NCBI RefSeq assembly: GCF_018596315.1 | Contig: NZ_JAHEAG010000023.1 | Location: forward strand, 58,960-122,959 | Direction: 5' to 3' | Source of the DNA: Bradyrhizobium sp. SRL28 | GTDB taxonomy: Bacteria; Pseudomonadota; Alphaproteobacteria; Rhizobiales; Xanthobacteraceae | DNA length: 64,000 bases | Shown here: positions 1 to 8,440 of the stretch, piece by piece | Layout: every line of letters begins with the position of its first letter | Numbering within the stretch: position 1 is the stretch's first letter | Program-made: the position numbers and the translations under genes | Notes under the pieces: generated by a model | Seen by the model: only the letters and a program-made list of their open reading frames with translations | What the model was told of the DNA's origin: nothing | Database searches by the model: none

Positions 1-2
1 CC

Positions 3-314
3 CTGGCCTGGCCTGAGGTCGAAGACGGCACCTCCTACGGCACGCCGGCCCTGAAGGTGCGCAAGAAGATGCTGGCCCGGCTGAGGGAAGACGGCGACAG
101 CCTGGTGGTGCCGGGCGTGCCGCAAGACGAACGCGAGATGCTGGTGGAAAGCCAGCCGAAGCTGTTTTACTTCACCGATCACTACCGCGATTATCCGATG
201 GTGCTGATCCGCCTCTCGAAAGCCAAGCGCGCCATCGTCGAGCCGCTGTTGCGGCGACACTGGCGCACGCTGGCATCGAAGAAGGCGGTGAAGGCGTTCG
301 ATACGACTTTGTAG
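3..314 (+). CDS. MmcQ/YjbR family DNA-binding protein, 5'-truncated by window edge
   Basis: The frame is open from base 3 to a TAG at 312-314 and gives the C-terminal 103 residues. The start lies upstream of the window; the GTG at 57 is internal. The visible part (an early TSYGTPALKV segment, then ARLREDG, FYFTDHYRDYPMVLIRL and a basic tail) matches the MmcQ/YjbR family, small CyaY-like alpha/beta proteins with a proposed DNA-binding role. No catalytic residues are known. The stop codon sits inside the left end of a palindromic repeat, which supplies the TAG. The family call is fairly safe; the cellular role is unknown. Confidence 0.75.
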   Translation: MAWPEVEDGTSYGTPALKVRKKMLARLREDGDSLVVPGVPQDEREMLVESQPKLFYFTDHYRDYPMVLIRLSKAKRAIVEPLLRRHWRTLASKKAVKAFDTTL

Positions 315-436
315 GGTGGGCAAAGGCGCGCTTGAGCCGTGCCCACCGTCTTTCCACGATCGTAAGAGAAATGGTGGGCACGCTTCCGCCTTCGCTCGTT
401 GAGCTACGGCGGACAAGCCGCTTTGCCCCACCCTAC
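311..436. repeat. Dispersed palindromic repeat, GTAGGGTGGG family
   Basis: The outer arms are GTAGGGTGGGCAAAG (from 311) and CTTTGCCCCACCCTAC (to 436), with inner GTGCCCACC / GGTGGGCAC segments. The element can fold into one long hairpin. Related copies lie at 7083, 22181, 35811 and 38730, all between genes. It overlaps the stop of the MmcQ-like gene and the 5' flank of the next gene. Confidence 0.85.
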
Positions 437-445
437 GGCAGTACG

Positions 446-1021
446 ATGGACCGCGACCAATTCCTCACCGCCGCCTTGCAAAATCCCGCCAACGCGATCA
501 TTGCCGAAGAGCTGTTCCGGCTGGCACTCCCTGACGCGTGGCTGGTCTCCGGATGCCTGGTGCAAACGGTGTGGAACGTGCTGACCAAGCGCGCGGTCGA
601 TTACGGCATCAATGATTACGACGTGTTCTACTTCGATCCCGATACGTCGTGGGAAGCGGAGGACAAGGTCATCCGCACGCTGGCGGAGCGGTTTGCAAGC
701 CGCGGCATCGCGGTCGAGGCACGCAACCAGGCGCGCGTTCATCTCTGGTACCCCGAAAAGCATGGCCTGCCCTACCCGGACTTGCGCTGTTCGACGCAAG
801 GCATCGATCGCTTCCTGACCAAGAATACGCAGATCGGAATTCGGCGCGCGCGCGGGGGATACGAGGTGTACGCGCCGAATGGCTACGACGATGTCGCCGC
901 ACTGATCGTGCGGCCCAATCCGGGGCCGAATTTTTCGGCGGCAAATTACGAAGCGAAGGCGGCGCGCTGGAAGGCGCTATGGCCGGAGATCACGGTGCTG
1001 TCGGCGGATACGGAATCGTAA
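446..1021 (+). CDS. Nucleotidyltransferase family protein (COG3575-like)
   Basis: 191 aa from the ATG at 446. The frame is open upstream to 332, but that part is the palindromic repeat translated, so the first ATG after the repeat was chosen. The signature is GCLVQTVWN (37-45) followed by INDYDVFYFD (55-64), whose paired Asp residues resemble the metal-binding acidic residues of nucleotidyltransferases. This is known from a family of hypothetical proteins of about 190 aa. The substrate is unknown. It is not obviously an operon member, because repeats lie on both sides. It could be a MNT-type nucleotidyltransferase, but no partner antitoxin or toxin is adjacent. Confidence 0.7.
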   Translation: MDRDQFLTAALQNPANAIIAEELFRLALPDAWLVSGCLVQTVWNVLTKRAVDYGINDYDVFYFDPDTSWEAEDKVIRTLAERFASRGIAVEARNQARVHLWYPEKHGLPYPDLRCSTQGIDRFLTKNTQIGIRRARGGYEVYAPNGYDDVAALIVRPNPGPNFSAANYEAKAARWKALWPEITVLSADTES

Positions 1022-1029
1022 CAATCGCC

Positions 1030-1146
1030 GTCGTCCCTGCGAACGCAGGGACCCATAGCCACCGGCCGTTGTTGTTACGAAGGCGACTGCCCCAGTGCCA
1101 AAACGAGAAGCCGCGGCGTATGGGTCCCTGCGTTCGCAGGGACGAC
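1030..1146. repeat. Dispersed palindromic repeat, GTCGTCCCTGCG family
   Basis: The 26-bp arms at 1030-1055 and 1121-1146 are perfect reverse complements (arms start GTCGTCCCTGCGAACGCAGG). The same arms occur without change at 4671-4696 and 4764-4789. It lies between two convergent genes and could act as a bidirectional hairpin. Confidence 0.9.
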
Positions 1147-1163
1147 ACCGGTGTATGCCGCCC

Positions 1164-1718
1164 CTACCGCACCACGCCCGAGGTAAACCCCGCCTTCCGT
1201 CGCGGTGGCTTGATATCTTTCTTCAGAAAACAATGCGCCTCCTTGCCGGCATAGCCCGGCCGGGCATAGGTCCAGGCACGGCACTTGTTGTCGGCGGCGC
1301 AGGCGGCCTTGCAGGCGTCCTCGCCATCGCCGCTCTTGAGATCAAAACTCTTGTAGTCGCCGCCGAAGCGGTCGATGGAGGTTTCGATGGCCTCGTTGCG
1401 CCGTTCGACCACGCCGGCGCCGCGCACGCCGGTGACGCAGCAATCGCTCTGCACCCGCGGCGGCACGTTGCTCTTGAGCCAGCACACCGCACGGTTGGCG
1501 AGATCAGTCGGATAGCTGAAGGTCCAGGCCCGGCAACGCCGGTCGCGCTCGCACACCAGCGCGCATTCCGCGGGATCGCCCGAGATCACGGGCGCACTGA
1601 GATAATCACCGCCGGGACGGTCGAAATTGGCCTGCGCCAGCGCCGGGCGCGCGGATATGGCCGCCGCCAAAAAGGCGAGCGTCACCATACACGCCCTGAG
1701 CAGGCGAACAGTCCCCAT
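1164..1718 (-). CDS. Exported protein with two PAN/Apple domains
   Basis: 184 aa. An N-terminal signal peptide (about residues 1-28, ending ARPALA) predicts export. Two similar cysteine-rich modules follow: the first starts near NFDRPGGDYL and the second near DRFGGDYKSFDL. Each contains a C...C...CRAWTF/Y core typical of PAN/Apple domains, which bind protein or carbohydrate and are disulfide-stabilised. The duplicated FDRPGGDY / DRFGGDYK openings show an internal repeat. Such two-PAN proteins are common in Bradyrhizobium; the ligand is unknown. The gene stands alone, separated from gshA by about 180 bp. Confidence 0.8.
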   Translation of the reverse strand: MGTVRLLRACMVTLAFLAAAISARPALAQANFDRPGGDYLSAPVISGDPAECALVCERDRRCRAWTFSYPTDLANRAVCWLKSNVPPRVQSDCCVTGVRGAGVVERRNEAIETSIDRFGGDYKSFDLKSGDGEDACKAACAADNKCRAWTYARPGYAGKEAHCFLKKDIKPPRRKAGFTSGVVR

Positions 1719-1796
1719 CTGCAGTTGCTTTCGCGTACGCGTTTCCAGCGCGGGATGACGTGCTTCGAACCGTCGTCCCGCCCCAGCCCTTTAAGT

Positions 1797-1824
1797 TGGG
1801 CATGATCTTTCAGAAATCATGCTC
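1797..1824. repeat. Short inverted repeat GCATGAT / ATCATGC
   Basis: A small hairpin (GCATGAT, nine-base loop, ATCATGC) between the PAN-domain gene and gshA. It resembles a shortened form of a dispersed rhizobial repeat; a longer relative lies at 54409-54468. No coding or promoter role is visible. Confidence 0.4.
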
Positions 1825-1897
1825 CATCCGGCTGTCATTTGAGCGCCATCAACCTGTACGGTGGATGAACGGCCCAAAAGCCAAGCAACCTGTTCAA

Positions 1898-3268
1898 TTA
1901 AAACGCGTATTCCTGATAGGCAGGCTCCACGGAACCGCCCCACTCGCCGTTGAATTTGTCCAGCATCTCTTCCGCGGGCGTGCGGCCCGATTCGAGGATG
2001 CGCTCCAGCGGTTCGAGGTGACGGCTCTCGTCGCGGCCGAGTTGATCGATGCGACCACGCCGCCGCAAGCCGGCATGCGACAGCTTCAGGCACTCCCGGG
2101 CGATCTCGAACAGATAGCGATCCCTGATCCGGGCCTTGAAGCCGAAGCGCGGGACGTCGTCGCGCAATGCCTGACGCTCCTGCGCGGTCCAGTGGCGGAC
2201 CAGATCCCAGGCCGCGTTCAGGCTTTCGTCGTCATACAGCAGCCCGACCCAGAACGCCGGCAGCGCCGGCAGCCGGCCCCACGTCACGCCATCGGCGCCG
2301 CGCATTTCCAGATAACGCTTCAGGCGGACTTCCGGGAAAATCGTCGAAAGATGATTGGCCCAGTCCGACAAGGTCGGACGCTCGCCGGGAAGCGAGTTGT
2401 TGCGGCCCTCGAAGAAGGCGCGGAACGAGGAACCTGCGACATCGATATAGGTCTCGCCGCGCTTGACGAAATACATGGGAACGTCGAGCGCGTAGTCGAC
2501 CCAGCGCTCGAACCCCATGCCGTCCTCGAACACCCACGGCAACATGCCGGAGCGCGCGTTATCCGTGTCGCGCCAGATCTCGGAGCGGAACGTGAGGTAC
2601 CCATTGGGTTTGCCTTCGGTGAACGGCGAATTGGCAAACAAGGCGGTCGCCACCGGCTGCAGCGCGATCGACACGCGCAGCTTCTTGACCATGTCGGCTT
2701 CGGAGGAAAAGTCGAGGTTGGTCTGCACCGTGCAGGTCCGGTACATCATGTCGATGCCGTACTGTCCGACCTTCGGCATGTAATTGGTCATGATCTTGTA
2801 GCGGCCCTTGGGCATGACCGGAATCTGCTCCCGCGACCAGGACGGCGTCATGCCGAGCCCGAGAAAGCCGATGCCCAAAGGCGTTGCGATCTCGCGCACC
2901 TGCGCCAGATGCGCCATCAACTCGGCCTGGGTCTGGTGCACGTTTTCGACCGGCGCGCCTGATAATTCGAACTGGCCGCCCGGCTCCAGCGAAATCGCGC
3001 CGCCGCCGGTGACGTCATAGAGCCCGATAATGTTGCCCTGCTCCATGATCGGCTCCCAGCCGAGCAGGAGCTGCATGCCTTCGAGCAGCGCGCCGATGCC
3101 GCGCGCGCCTTCGTATGGCACGGGCTGACGGCCTTCCAGCGTGAACGGGGTCTTCTCGTGCTCGGTGCCGATGCGAAACTCGGACGGCGGCTTGATGCCG
3201 GCTTCGAGCCACGCGACGAGCTCGTCACGCGATTGCAGCGGCGTCATATCGATCTGGTCACGCGCCAT
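1898..3268 (-). CDS. gshA: Glutamate--cysteine ligase (plant/alphaproteobacterial type)
   Basis: 456 aa when started at the ATG at 3268 (MARDQIDM); the open frame continues to 3346, but 456 aa is the usual length of the alphaproteobacterial enzyme. It catalyses ATP-dependent joining of Glu and Cys, the first step of glutathione synthesis, in the cytosol. Family features include FRIGTEHEKTPF near residue 40, GGGAISLEPGGQFELSGAP and the PKVGQYGIDMM block, characteristic of the plant-like GCS2 group rather than the E. coli type. Downstream on the other side of the MarR gene lies a glutathione transferase, so synthesis and use of glutathione are close together. Confidence 0.93.
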   Translation of the reverse strand: MARDQIDMTPLQSRDELVAWLEAGIKPPSEFRIGTEHEKTPFTLEGRQPVPYEGARGIGALLEGMQLLLGWEPIMEQGNIIGLYDVTGGGAISLEPGGQFELSGAPVENVHQTQAELMAHLAQVREIATPLGIGFLGLGMTPSWSREQIPVMPKGRYKIMTNYMPKVGQYGIDMMYRTCTVQTNLDFSSEADMVKKLRVSIALQPVATALFANSPFTEGKPNGYLTFRSEIWRDTDNARSGMLPWVFEDGMGFERWVDYALDVPMYFVKRGETYIDVAGSSFRAFFEGRNNSLPGERPTLSDWANHLSTIFPEVRLKRYLEMRGADGVTWGRLPALPAFWVGLLYDDESLNAAWDLVRHWTAQERQALRDDVPRFGFKARIRDRYLFEIARECLKLSHAGLRRRGRIDQLGRDESRHLEPLERILESGRTPAEEMLDKFNGEWGGSVEPAYQEYAF

Positions 3269-3364
3269 GAAAAAATCCGGATAACTGGCGATTCGACCGA
3301 ACGCGCCGTGTGGCCAAGGGAATGCGGACGGCGTCGTCCGCATCAACGAAACATATCAGCGCCG

Positions 3365-3853
3365 TCATCGTGCCGGCACGCCGTCGCGGGCAGCGGCCGT
3401 CTTGACGTCGGAGCAGGAGCAGCCCAGCCGGTCAAGCAGACCGCAAAGCTTCATGGCGTCGGCATCGGATAGTTTGGAGCCGACGTGCTTTTCGATCGCC
3501 GCCGAATAGGCGCTCCACATTTTCTTCTGCAATTCACGCCCGGCCTCGGTGATCTCCACGAACTGGCCGCGCTTGTCGATCTTGCATTCGCGCCGCGCCG
3601 CCAGGCCCTCGTCGACCAGGCGGTCGATCAGCCGTGAGGTGGAATATTGCGGGATCAGCATCTGCTTTTCCAGTTCCACCGGGCGCATCTCGCCGGACGG
3701 CGCGCGCGACAGTTCCAGGAGGGCGTCATACCAGGCCAGCGGCGGAAAGCCTGCTTTCTTCAAATCCTGCTCGACGGCATCGAGCACCCGGCTCTGTACC
3801 CGCATCAGGCGGATCCAGGCGGCGGTCGCCTCGGTCGATGGTTTGCGTTTCAT
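3365..3853 (-). CDS. MarR family transcriptional regulator
   Basis: 162 aa from the ATG at 3853; a GTG at 3874 would add seven residues and cannot be excluded, since neither start has a strong ribosome binding site. The winged-helix MarR fold is visible: PLAWYDALLELSRAP, the recognition region IPQYSTSRLIDRLVDEGL, then the wing RRECKIDKRGQFVEITEAG. The C-terminal CSC pair near residue 150 is unusual and might be redox-sensitive. It is divergently transcribed from a glutathione transferase, with a strong inverted repeat between them, so autoregulation and control of the transferase are likely. Confidence 0.88.
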   Translation of the reverse strand: MKRKPSTEATAAWIRLMRVQSRVLDAVEQDLKKAGFPPLAWYDALLELSRAPSGEMRPVELEKQMLIPQYSTSRLIDRLVDEGLAARRECKIDKRGQFVEITEAGRELQKKMWSAYSAAIEKHVGSKLSDADAMKLCGLLDRLGCSCSDVKTAAARDGVPAR

Positions 3854-3891
3854 AGTCAGGTCCGTGTCTGTCACAGATCAGTGTACCGCAC

Positions 3892-3937
3892 TAAATGCAG
3901 GTGCATCAATCTTGACTATTCCATGCAGATGCATTTA
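3892..3937. promoter_or_regulatory. Candidate MarR operator and divergent promoter
   Basis: Two inverted arms, TAAATGCAGGTGCAT (3892-3906) and ATGCAGATGCATTTA (3923-3937), match at 13 of 15 positions as reverse complements, and each arm is itself nearly palindromic around ATGCA. A TTGACT (3912-3917) lies between them and could be the -35 of the glutathione transferase promoter, with a -10 overlapping the right arm. Binding there would block transcription. Confidence 0.6.
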
Positions 3938-3974
3938 GTCAGTCCGCCAATAATGTCGAGGGAAGGAAAAGTCG

Positions 3975-4589
3975 ATGAAACTGTATTATGCCCCAGGCGC
4001 CTGCTCGCTATCTCCTCATATCGCCCTTCTCGAGGCCGGTCTGCCCTACGATCTGGTCAAGGTCGACCTGCGCGCCAAGAAGCTGGAAAACGGTGACGAC
4101 TTTTTGAAGGTCAACCCGAAGGGCCAGGTGCCGGTACTGGCGCTCGATTCGGGCGAACTGGTCACCGAGGGGCCGGTCATCGTCCAGATGATCGCCGACA
4201 AGGCGGGCAAGAATCTGGCGCCCGCCCGCGATTCGGAGGAGCGCTACAAGCTGCTCGAATGGCTGAACTACACCACCACCGAGCTGCACAAGAATCTCGG
4301 GCCGATGTTCTCGCCCGTGCTCGCTGACGAGGCGAAGGGTTTCTTCAAGGACCGCGCGATGGCCAAGTTCAAATATCTGGAAACCGAGCTAACGGGGCGC
4401 GACTACCTGATGGGCAAGCAGTTCACCGTCGCCGACGGCTACCTGTTCACCATGCTGATGTGGGCGACTGACCGCTTGAAGTTCGATCTCTCTGATATGC
4501 CGAACCTGTTGGCCTACAAGGCCCGCGTCGCAGCGCGCCCGAAGGTGCAGGAAGCGATGACCAAGGAAGGGCTGCTGAAGGCGGCGTGA
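3975..4589 (+). CDS. gst: Glutathione S-transferase, beta class
   Basis: 204 aa, the usual length. It conjugates or reduces substrates with glutathione in the cytosol. The N-terminal thioredoxin-like domain (1-80) carries YYAPGACSLSPHIAL; Cys10 is the residue that marks beta-class enzymes. VNPKGQVPVLAL holds the cis-Pro. The C-terminal helical domain contains the conserved FTVADGYLF N-capping region. A ribosome binding site (GGAAGGAAAAG) precedes the ATG. Divergent from a MarR regulator, which probably controls it. The specific substrate cannot be told from sequence. Confidence 0.92.
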   Translation: MKLYYAPGACSLSPHIALLEAGLPYDLVKVDLRAKKLENGDDFLKVNPKGQVPVLALDSGELVTEGPVIVQMIADKAGKNLAPARDSEERYKLLEWLNYTTTELHKNLGPMFSPVLADEAKGFFKDRAMAKFKYLETELTGRDYLMGKQFTVADGYLFTMLMWATDRLKFDLSDMPNLLAYKARVAARPKVQEAMTKEGLLKAA

Positions 4590-4614
4590 GGGATTTCAGG
4601 GATTGCGGAAAGCG

Positions 4615-4643
4615 AAAGGGCCGGATCGATGATCCGGCCCTTT
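4615..4643 (+). terminator. Rho-independent terminator of the gst gene
   Basis: A 13-bp stem AAAGGGCCGGATC / GATCCGGCCCTTT with a three-base loop, ending in a short T run, about 25 bp after the stop of the glutathione transferase gene. Confidence 0.85.
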
Positions 4644-4670
4644 TCATTCGTGTCACCGCTCTCTCCAGTG

Positions 4671-4789
4671 GTCGTCCCTGCGAACGCAGGGACCCATAAC
4701 CACAGGAAGTTGTTGTTTGCCGAAGGCGTCGACCAACGTGCCTTATCGATAGATCACGCGGTATGGGTCCCTGCGTTCGCAGGGACGAC
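4671..4789. repeat. Dispersed palindromic repeat, GTCGTCCCTGCG family (second copy)
   Basis: The 26-bp perfect inverted arms at 4671-4696 and 4764-4789 are identical to those at 1030-1146, but the interior differs. It lies between convergent genes. Confidence 0.9.
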
Positions 4790-4810
4790 GATAGATCTTG
4801 CGCTGCCGCC

Positions 4811-7024
4811 TTACGCCGCCGCCTTCTTCGGCGGGAAGCGGCCGTAGAAGGTCTCGTTCCTCGCCGCCATGTCTTCCAGCAGCTTCGGCGGGGTGAAGCG
4901 CGAGCCGTATTTGGCTTCCAGCTTGTGGCAGAGCTCGACGAATTTTCGCGTGCCCATGAAGTCGATATAGGACAGCGTGCCGCCGGTGAACGGCGCAAAG
5001 CCAAAACCGAGGATCGAGCCGACATCGGCCTCGCGCGGGTCGGTGATGACGTGGTCTTCCACCGTGCGCGCGGCTTCCACCGCCTGCACCACTAAGAAAC
5101 GCTGCTTCAGCTCCTCGATGTCGAGGGTATCCGGATCGAGCTGCTTCGGCTGCAGTGCCGACAGGCCCGGCCACAGACTCTTCTGGCCCTTGCCCTTCTC
5201 GGGATAGTCGTAAAAGCCCTTGCTGTTCTTGCGCCCCAAGCGGCCCTGCTTTTCGACCAGCTCCACCATCAGCTTCTTCTGATCGGGGTTGATGGCGTTG
5301 GGACCAAGATCCGTCTCCGTCGCTTTGATGACCTTCAGGCCGAGGTCGAGGGCGACTTCATCCGACAGCGACAGCGGACCGACCGGCATGCCGGCCATCT
5401 TGGCGCAATTCTCAATCATCGCCGGCGGCACGCCTTCGAGGAACATCTCGTTGCCTTCGGCGATGTAACGGCCGACGCAGCGGTTGGCGTAGAAGCCGCG
5501 GGAGTCGTTCACGACGATCGGCGTCTTGCCGATTACCCGCACATAATCGAGCGCGGCGGCGAGCGCGACGTCGCCGGTGTTCTTGCCGAGGATGATTTCG
5601 ACCAGCATCATCTTCTCGACCGGCGAGAAGAAATGGATGCCGACGAACTTGCCCTGTTCCTTGAATCCTTCGGCAAGCGAGGTGATCGGTAGCGTTGAGG
5701 TGTTGGAAGCGAAGATTGCGTCCGCCTTCAGATACTGCTGCGCCTTCGCAAAAGTCTCCGCCTTGACCTTGCGGTCCTCGAACACGGCCTCGATCACGAG
5801 GTCGCAATCCTTCAATGCGGCATAGTCAGCGGTCGGCGTGATGCGCGCCAGCAGCGCGTCGCGGTCACCGGCCTTCGCACGGCCCTTGGCGACCTGCTCG
5901 TCGATCACCTTCTGCGCATGCGCCTTGCCCTTGTCGGCGCTTTCCTGGTCGCGGTCGATCAGGACGACGTCGAGGCCGGCGCGTGCCGAGACGTAGCCGA
6001 CGCTCGCGCCCATGAAGCCGGCGCCGATCACGGCGACCTTCTTGATTTTGGTCGGCGGCATGTTCGCCGGACGCCGGGCGCCCTTGTTCAGCTCCTGCAT
6101 CGACAGGAACAGGCTGCGGATCATCGCCGCCGCTTCCTTGGAGCGCAGCACTTTCGTGAAGTAACGCGACTCGACGCGCAGCGCGGCGTCGATCGGCAAC
6201 TGCAGGCCCTCATAGACGCAGCTCATGATGGCGCGCGCCGCCGGATAATTGTCGTAGGTCTCGCGGCGGTAGATGGCGTTGCCGGCCGGGAACATCATCA
6301 TGCCGGCCTTTGAGAACACCGGACCGCCCGGCAGCTTGAAGCCCTTTTCGTCCCAGGGCGCGACGGCCTTGCCGCCGCCCTTGATCCAGTCCTTGGCCGC
6401 CTTGATCAGGTCGGCCGCGGGAACGATGGCGTGGATCAGGTTCAGCGCCTTGGCCTTGTCGACCGTGACCGGATCGCCCTTGAGCAGGATCGTCATTGCG
6501 TCCTGCGGCGGCACCAGGCGCGGCACGCGCTGGGTGCCGCCGGCGCCGGGGAACAGGCCGACCTTGACCTCGGGCAGGCCGAGGCGAGTTTTGGGATTTT
6601 CAGCCGCGACGCGATAGTGGCAGGACAGCGTCACCTCGAAACCGCCGCCGAGCGCCAGCCCGTTGATCGCGGCCGCCCACGGCTTGCCGCAGGTTTCGAT
6701 GCCGCGCAGCACCAGCGAGAAGCGGCGGCTCTGCTCGAACAGCATCTGGTTGGCAGCTTCCTCGCCCTTCTCCTTCAGCATCTTGGCATAGGCGACGTTC
6801 ATGCCCTCGAGCATGGAAAGATCGGCGCCGGCGCAGAAGGCGTCCTTGCTGGAAGTGATGACGACGCCCTTCACGGCGGCATCGGCCGTGGTCTGCTTCA
6901 GTATCTCCTCGAGCTCGGTGGTCGATGTCTCGTCCAGCACGTTCATCGAACGTCCGGGAATGTCCCAGGTGGCGAGCGCAATGCCGTCGGCGTCGGTCTC
7001 TAGCTTGAAATTCTTGAAGGCCAT
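4811..7024 (-). CDS. fadJ: FadB/FadJ-like bifunctional enoyl-CoA hydratase / 3-hydroxyacyl-CoA dehydrogenase
   Basis: 737 aa, close to the family's normal length. The N-terminal crotonase domain (about 1-200) shows AGADLSMLEG and the oxyanion region GGGFEVTLSCHYRVA; it hydrates trans-enoyl-CoA. The NAD-binding domain starts at VAVIGAGFMGASVGYV (about residue 330), and HFFSPVEKMMLVEII and SRGFYANRC belong to the hydroxyacyl-CoA dehydrogenase part. It is the last gene of a minus-strand operon after acyl-CoA dehydrogenase and thiolase genes, giving the core enzymes of a beta-oxidation turn. fadJ versus fadB naming is a matter of convention here. Confidence 0.93.
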   Translation of the reverse strand: MAFKNFKLETDADGIALATWDIPGRSMNVLDETSTTELEEILKQTTADAAVKGVVITSSKDAFCAGADLSMLEGMNVAYAKMLKEKGEEAANQMLFEQSRRFSLVLRGIETCGKPWAAAINGLALGGGFEVTLSCHYRVAAENPKTRLGLPEVKVGLFPGAGGTQRVPRLVPPQDAMTILLKGDPVTVDKAKALNLIHAIVPAADLIKAAKDWIKGGGKAVAPWDEKGFKLPGGPVFSKAGMMMFPAGNAIYRRETYDNYPAARAIMSCVYEGLQLPIDAALRVESRYFTKVLRSKEAAAMIRSLFLSMQELNKGARRPANMPPTKIKKVAVIGAGFMGASVGYVSARAGLDVVLIDRDQESADKGKAHAQKVIDEQVAKGRAKAGDRDALLARITPTADYAALKDCDLVIEAVFEDRKVKAETFAKAQQYLKADAIFASNTSTLPITSLAEGFKEQGKFVGIHFFSPVEKMMLVEIILGKNTGDVALAAALDYVRVIGKTPIVVNDSRGFYANRCVGRYIAEGNEMFLEGVPPAMIENCAKMAGMPVGPLSLSDEVALDLGLKVIKATETDLGPNAINPDQKKLMVELVEKQGRLGRKNSKGFYDYPEKGKGQKSLWPGLSALQPKQLDPDTLDIEELKQRFLVVQAVEAARTVEDHVITDPREADVGSILGFGFAPFTGGTLSYIDFMGTRKFVELCHKLEAKYGSRFTPPKLLEDMAARNETFYGRFPPKKAAA

Positions 7025-7082
7025 GTTGGTGCTCCCTCGATGCCGGCAGCCGATGTCAGGCGCGGCGGTTGATTGTGATCCC

Positions 7083-7163
7083 GTAGGGTGGGTTAGCCGA
7101 AGGCGTAACCCACCATCCCGTGGCGAAAGAAGTGGTGGGTTACGCTTCGCTAACCCACCCTAC
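7083..7163. repeat. Palindromic repeat within the beta-oxidation operon
   Basis: GTAGGGTGGGTTAGC (from 7083) pairs with GCTAACCCACCCTAC (to 7163), with GTAACCCACCA / TGGTGGGTTAC inside. It sits between the thiolase and fadJ-like genes, so it is probably transcribed as a hairpin in the operon mRNA. It belongs to the same broad family as the copy at 311-436 but with a different inner sequence. Confidence 0.85.
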
Positions 7164-7167
7164 GCGC

Positions 7168-8376
<1,209 letters not shown>

Positions 8377-8440
8377 GACGCCCTCCTGGTATGAGGATCA
8401 TAATATTATAGGCGAAAGGACGGAGAAACGGCGAAAAATC

